This document shows, piece after piece, positions 13,989 through 15,909 of a stretch of 15,909 nucleotides of DNA. Source of the DNA: Solirubrobacteraceae bacterium (GTDB lineage Bacteria > Actinomycetota > Thermoleophilia > Solirubrobacterales > Solirubrobacteraceae); the NCBI GenBank assembly GCA_030038955.1, contig JASHQV010000176.1, positions 1 through 15,909 on the forward strand, in the 5' to 3' direction. Each line of letters opens with the position of its first letter. Positions within the stretch are counted from its first letter, which is position 1. The position numbers and the translations under genes were made by a program. The notes beneath the pieces were generated by a model, which was not told the DNA's origin, did not search any database, and worked only from the letters and a program-made list of their open reading frames with translations.

Positions 13989-15508
13989 GCCGCGCGCACC
14001 TCCTCGCGGCCGGCATGTTGCCGCAGGCTTAGCGCCAGCAGCACGTCGGCGCTGAGCACGGCGTCGCGTCCCTCGAGGTCGGCGATCGTGCGCGCCACCC
14101 GCAGCACACGCTGCCGGCCACGCGCCGACAGCGTGCCGCCGTCGTAGGCGTCGGCGACGAGCCGCTGCGCCCGCTCCTCGACGCGCGCGTACCGGCGGAG
14201 CTGTGCGGCGGACAGCTCGCAGTTGCAGCTCGCGTCGGTGCCGCGGTAGCGGCGCTGCTGGCGCTCGCGGGCCTCGCCGACCCGAGCCTGCGCGCGGCGT
14301 GAGTCGGTCACGGGCGGCGCACTGAACTCTCGCTCGGTCGGCTTGCCGACGCCGACCAGCAGGTCGATCCTGTCCAGCAGCGGCCCGCTCAGCCGCCGCT
14401 GGTGGCGGCGCAGGTCGCTCTCGCCGCACGAGCACATCGCGCCGATCCCGGCGTACCCGCACGGACACGGGTTGGTGGCGGCCACGAGCATGAAGCGCGT
14501 CGGGAAGATCAGCGCGCGCTGGCCGCGGATGATCGACACGTGCCCGTCCTCCAGCGGCTGACGCAGGGCATCCAGCGAGACGCGCTGGAACTCCGACAGC
14601 TCGTCCAGGAACAGGACCCCGTGATGGGCGAGGCTCGCCTCGCCCGGACGCGGCGGGTTGCCGCCACCAACGAGGCCGGCCGCGGAGATCGTGTGATGCG
14701 GCGCCCGGAACGGACGCGTCGAGATCAACCCGCCGGCGTACAGGCCGGCGACGCTGTGGATCCGCGTCACCTCCAGGGCCTGCTCACCAGTGAGCGGCGG
14801 CAGGATCGATGGTAGGCGGCGGGCGAGCATCGTCTTGCCGGTCCCGGGCGGCCCCTCCATCAGCAGGTTGTGACCACCCGCGGCCGCGATCTGCAGGGCC
14901 AGCAGCGGGATCTCGTGCCCACGCACGTCGGCGAGGTCAAGCGCAGCTGGCGCGCGGTTGCCGGGGGTGCCGGCGCTCGGCGGTGGCGCCGGCAACCGCG
15001 CGCCGGTGACGGCGTCGACGGCCTCGCGCAGCCCTTCGACCCCGGCCACCTCGAGGCCGTCCACGAGGCCAGCCTCGCGCGCCCGCTCGCGGGGCACGAT
15101 CAGCCGCGGTATGCGCGCCCGCCGAGTCCCCTCGGCCACCGCCAGCACGCCCGGCGCGTCTCGCAGCGAGCCGCTCAACGACAGCTCGCCGAACACGGCG
15201 ACACGCGCCAGCGAGTCAGCTGGGAGCTGCTCGCTCGCCCCCAGGATCGCCATCGCCACCGCGGCATCGAAGCCGGGACCGGCCTTGCGCAGCGAGGCCG
15301 GCGCCAGGTTCGCGGTGATCCGCCGCTGCGGGAACTCGAAGCCCGAGTTGAGGATCGCCGAGCGGACCCGCTCGCGGGACTCGCGCACGGCTACGTCGCC
15401 GAGCCCGACGATCGTGAACGCGGGCAGGCCGGAGCGGATGTCCACCTCGACCGACACCTGCCGTGGCTCGACTCCGTCGATGGCGAACGTGGCGACTCGG
15501 GAGAGCAT
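13985..15508 (-). CDS. comM: YifB/ComM family Mg-chelatase-like AAA+ ATPase
   Basis: ComM is a hexameric helicase that drives branch migration when transforming DNA is integrated; YifB homologues occur widely. The 507-aa protein has an N-terminal ChlI/Lon-like domain (about 10-170, FTIVGLGDVAVRESRERVRSA), a AAA+ core with Walker A GPPGTGKT at 219-226, Walker B VLFLDE at 298-303, the cysteine-rich NPCPCGYAG and CSCG (346-362), likely arginine finger R380 in GPLLDRID, and a C-terminal Mg-chelatase domain (RGRQRVLRVARTIADLEG). I chose the ATG at 15508 because family sequence starts there and a TAGCGT -10 lies 8 nt upstream; a TTG nine bases further out would fall inside that -10. It overlaps dprA by 4 bp and is divergent from yraN. 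Confidence 0.95.
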   Translation of the reverse strand: MLSRVATFAIDGVEPRQVSVEVDIRSGLPAFTIVGLGDVAVRESRERVRSAILNSGFEFPQRRITANLAPASLRKAGPGFDAAVAMAILGASEQLPADSLARVAVFGELSLSGSLRDAPGVLAVAEGTRRARIPRLIVPRERAREAGLVDGLEVAGVEGLREAVDAVTGARLPAPPPSAGTPGNRAPAALDLADVRGHEIPLLALQIAAAGGHNLLMEGPPGTGKTMLARRLPSILPPLTGEQALEVTRIHSVAGLYAGGLISTRPFRAPHHTISAAGLVGGGNPPRPGEASLAHHGVLFLDELSEFQRVSLDALRQPLEDGHVSIIRGQRALIFPTRFMLVAATNPCPCGYAGIGAMCSCGESDLRRHQRRLSGPLLDRIDLLVGVGKPTEREFSAPPVTDSRRAQARVGEARERQQRRYRGTDASCNCELSAAQLRRYARVEERAQRLVADAYDGGTLSARGRQRVLRVARTIADLEGRDAVLSADVLLALSLRQHAGREEVRAA

Positions 15509-15516
15509 CGGCGGCA

Positions 15517-15559
15517 ACGCTACGAGCCGCGTGTCACGCCTCGGTCACGGGCAGTCACG
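15517..15559 (-). promoter_or_regulatory. comM leaderless promoter with three CGTGAC direct repeats
   Basis: TAGCGT (15517-15522, minus) lies 8 nt from the comM ATG without a ribosome binding site. Upstream, CGTGAC occurs three times on the minus strand, at plus positions 15533-15538, 15544-15549 and 15554-15559, spaced 11 and 10 bp. The nominal -35 is not consensus and is covered by the repeats, as in activator-dependent promoters. Confidence 0.6.
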
Positions 15560-15612
15560 AATCCGTGCCAATCGTCCTCCGCGGCAGCCAGTTTTCACAC
15601 ACTCGGATCAGC

Positions 15613-15646
15613 GCGTGACAGGGCCGTCACAGGTGGGTCGTAGCGT
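15613..15646 (+). promoter_or_regulatory. yraN leaderless promoter, near-copy of the comM promoter
   Basis: TAGCGT (15641-15646) lies 7 nt from the yraN ATG. CGTGAC (15614-15619) and CGTCAC (15625-15630) are 11 bp apart and together also form the dyad GTGAC-N6-GTCAC. Aligned with the comM promoter, 20 of 28 bases upstream of the -10 and all of TAGCGT are identical. Confidence 0.6.
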
Positions 15647-15653
15647 CGGGCGC

Positions 15654-15909
15654 ATGGCGACCGACCCCGACCAACGGCCCGGCCCTGAGCGGCGCCGCCG
15701 GCAGCAGCCCGCGCCGCGCGGCCGCCAACAGCCCGTGCCGCACGGCCGGCAACAGCCAGGCTCTCGTGGCTGGCGAGGCGCGGATCCCCGGCGGCAGACG
15801 GGCTCGACCGGAGAGCAGCTCGCCGCCGAGCATCTCGCTCGGCGCGGCTATGCGGTCGTGGCGCGGAACGTCCGAACCCGCTGGGGGGAGCTCGACATCG
15901 TCGCCTTCG
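15654..15909 (+). CDS. yraN: YraN/UPF0102 family nuclease-like protein (3' end outside the window)
   Basis: Only the first 85 codons are present. Residues 53-85 (GEQLAAEHLARRGY, NVRTRWGELDIVAF) are the start of the YraN fold, related to Holliday-junction-resolvase-type endonucleases; E79 and D81 in GELDIVA correspond to the expected active-site acids. Residues 1-52 are an Arg/Gln/Pro-rich extension absent from typical YraN, which begins near the GE motif. It contains three 8-aa copies RQQPxPxG. The ATG is chosen because a TAGCGT -10 lies 7 nt upstream and no start codon lies between the repeat and the domain. It is divergent from comM, whereas yraN and comM are often co-directional. Confidence 0.85.
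   Translation, partial: MATDPDQRPGPERRRRQQPAPRGRQQPVPHGRQQPGSRGWRGADPRRQTGSTGEQLAAEHLARRGYAVVARNVRTRWGELDIVAF
15699..15770 (+). repeat. 24-bp coding tandem repeat at the yraN N-terminus (8 aa x 3)
   Basis: Units at 15699-15722, 15723-15746 and 15747-15770 encode RQQPAPRG, RQQPVPHG and RQQPGSRG. The period is exactly 24 bp and in frame. The resulting segment is basic and Gln/Pro-rich, likely disordered. Confidence 0.8.

Noticed and set aside
15517..15646. PafBC-type DNA-damage promoter for comM or yraN
   Set aside because: The TANNNT -10 fits, but the upstream sequence matches the TGTCRGTG-N8 consensus at only about half of the positions.

Overview
The window looks like ordinary chromosome from a high-GC actinobacterium, most plausibly a member of the Thermoleophilia (Solirubrobacterales and relatives). 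The reasons are the strong G/C bias at third codon positions, frequent GTG starts, a WhiG-type sigma factor, an EF-G2-type elongation factor paralogue, and a comM-dprA / xer-whiG gene set. The lineage is an inference from gene content and sequence style; no rRNA or tRNA gene is present. Twelve of the fourteen genes lie on the minus strand. Only a 3-hydroxyacyl-CoA dehydrogenase-like gene and the start of yraN are on the plus strand.

Layout from left to right: a 37-bp tandem repeat overlapping the 3' end of an RNase HI gene; a 74-aa unknown protein; a zinc-ribbon protein with an internal 13-aa repeat; an EF-G2-like GTPase; a repeat-bearing gap; whiG-type sigma factor and a XerC/D recombinase (16 bp apart); a roughly 350-bp gap with inverted and tandem repeats; a membrane-anchored L,D-transpeptidase; ilvD; two small unknown proteins; thiD; the plus-strand dehydrogenase; dprA and comM (overlapping by 4 bp); and a divergent yraN cut by the window end. 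The comM-dprA and xer-whiG pairs, which commonly neighbour each other in actinobacteria, are separated here by a block of metabolic and cell-wall genes.

I found no complete new defence or mobile system. The most interesting regulatory signal is the comM/yraN divergent region. Both start codons sit 7-8 nt downstream of the same TCGTAGCGT sequence (TANNNT-type -10, no Shine-Dalgarno, so probably leaderless). Both have CGTGAC-type direct repeats about one helical turn apart where a -35 would lie, which suggests one shared regulator. Other notable points are five independent short tandem repeats with unit lengths 37, 39, 44/21, 19 and 24 bp, several just downstream of stop codons. There is also a very high density of GATC (34 in 1500 bp by hand count), several likely leaderless promoters, and an EF-G paralogue lacking the usual catalytic histidine and NKxD lysine.
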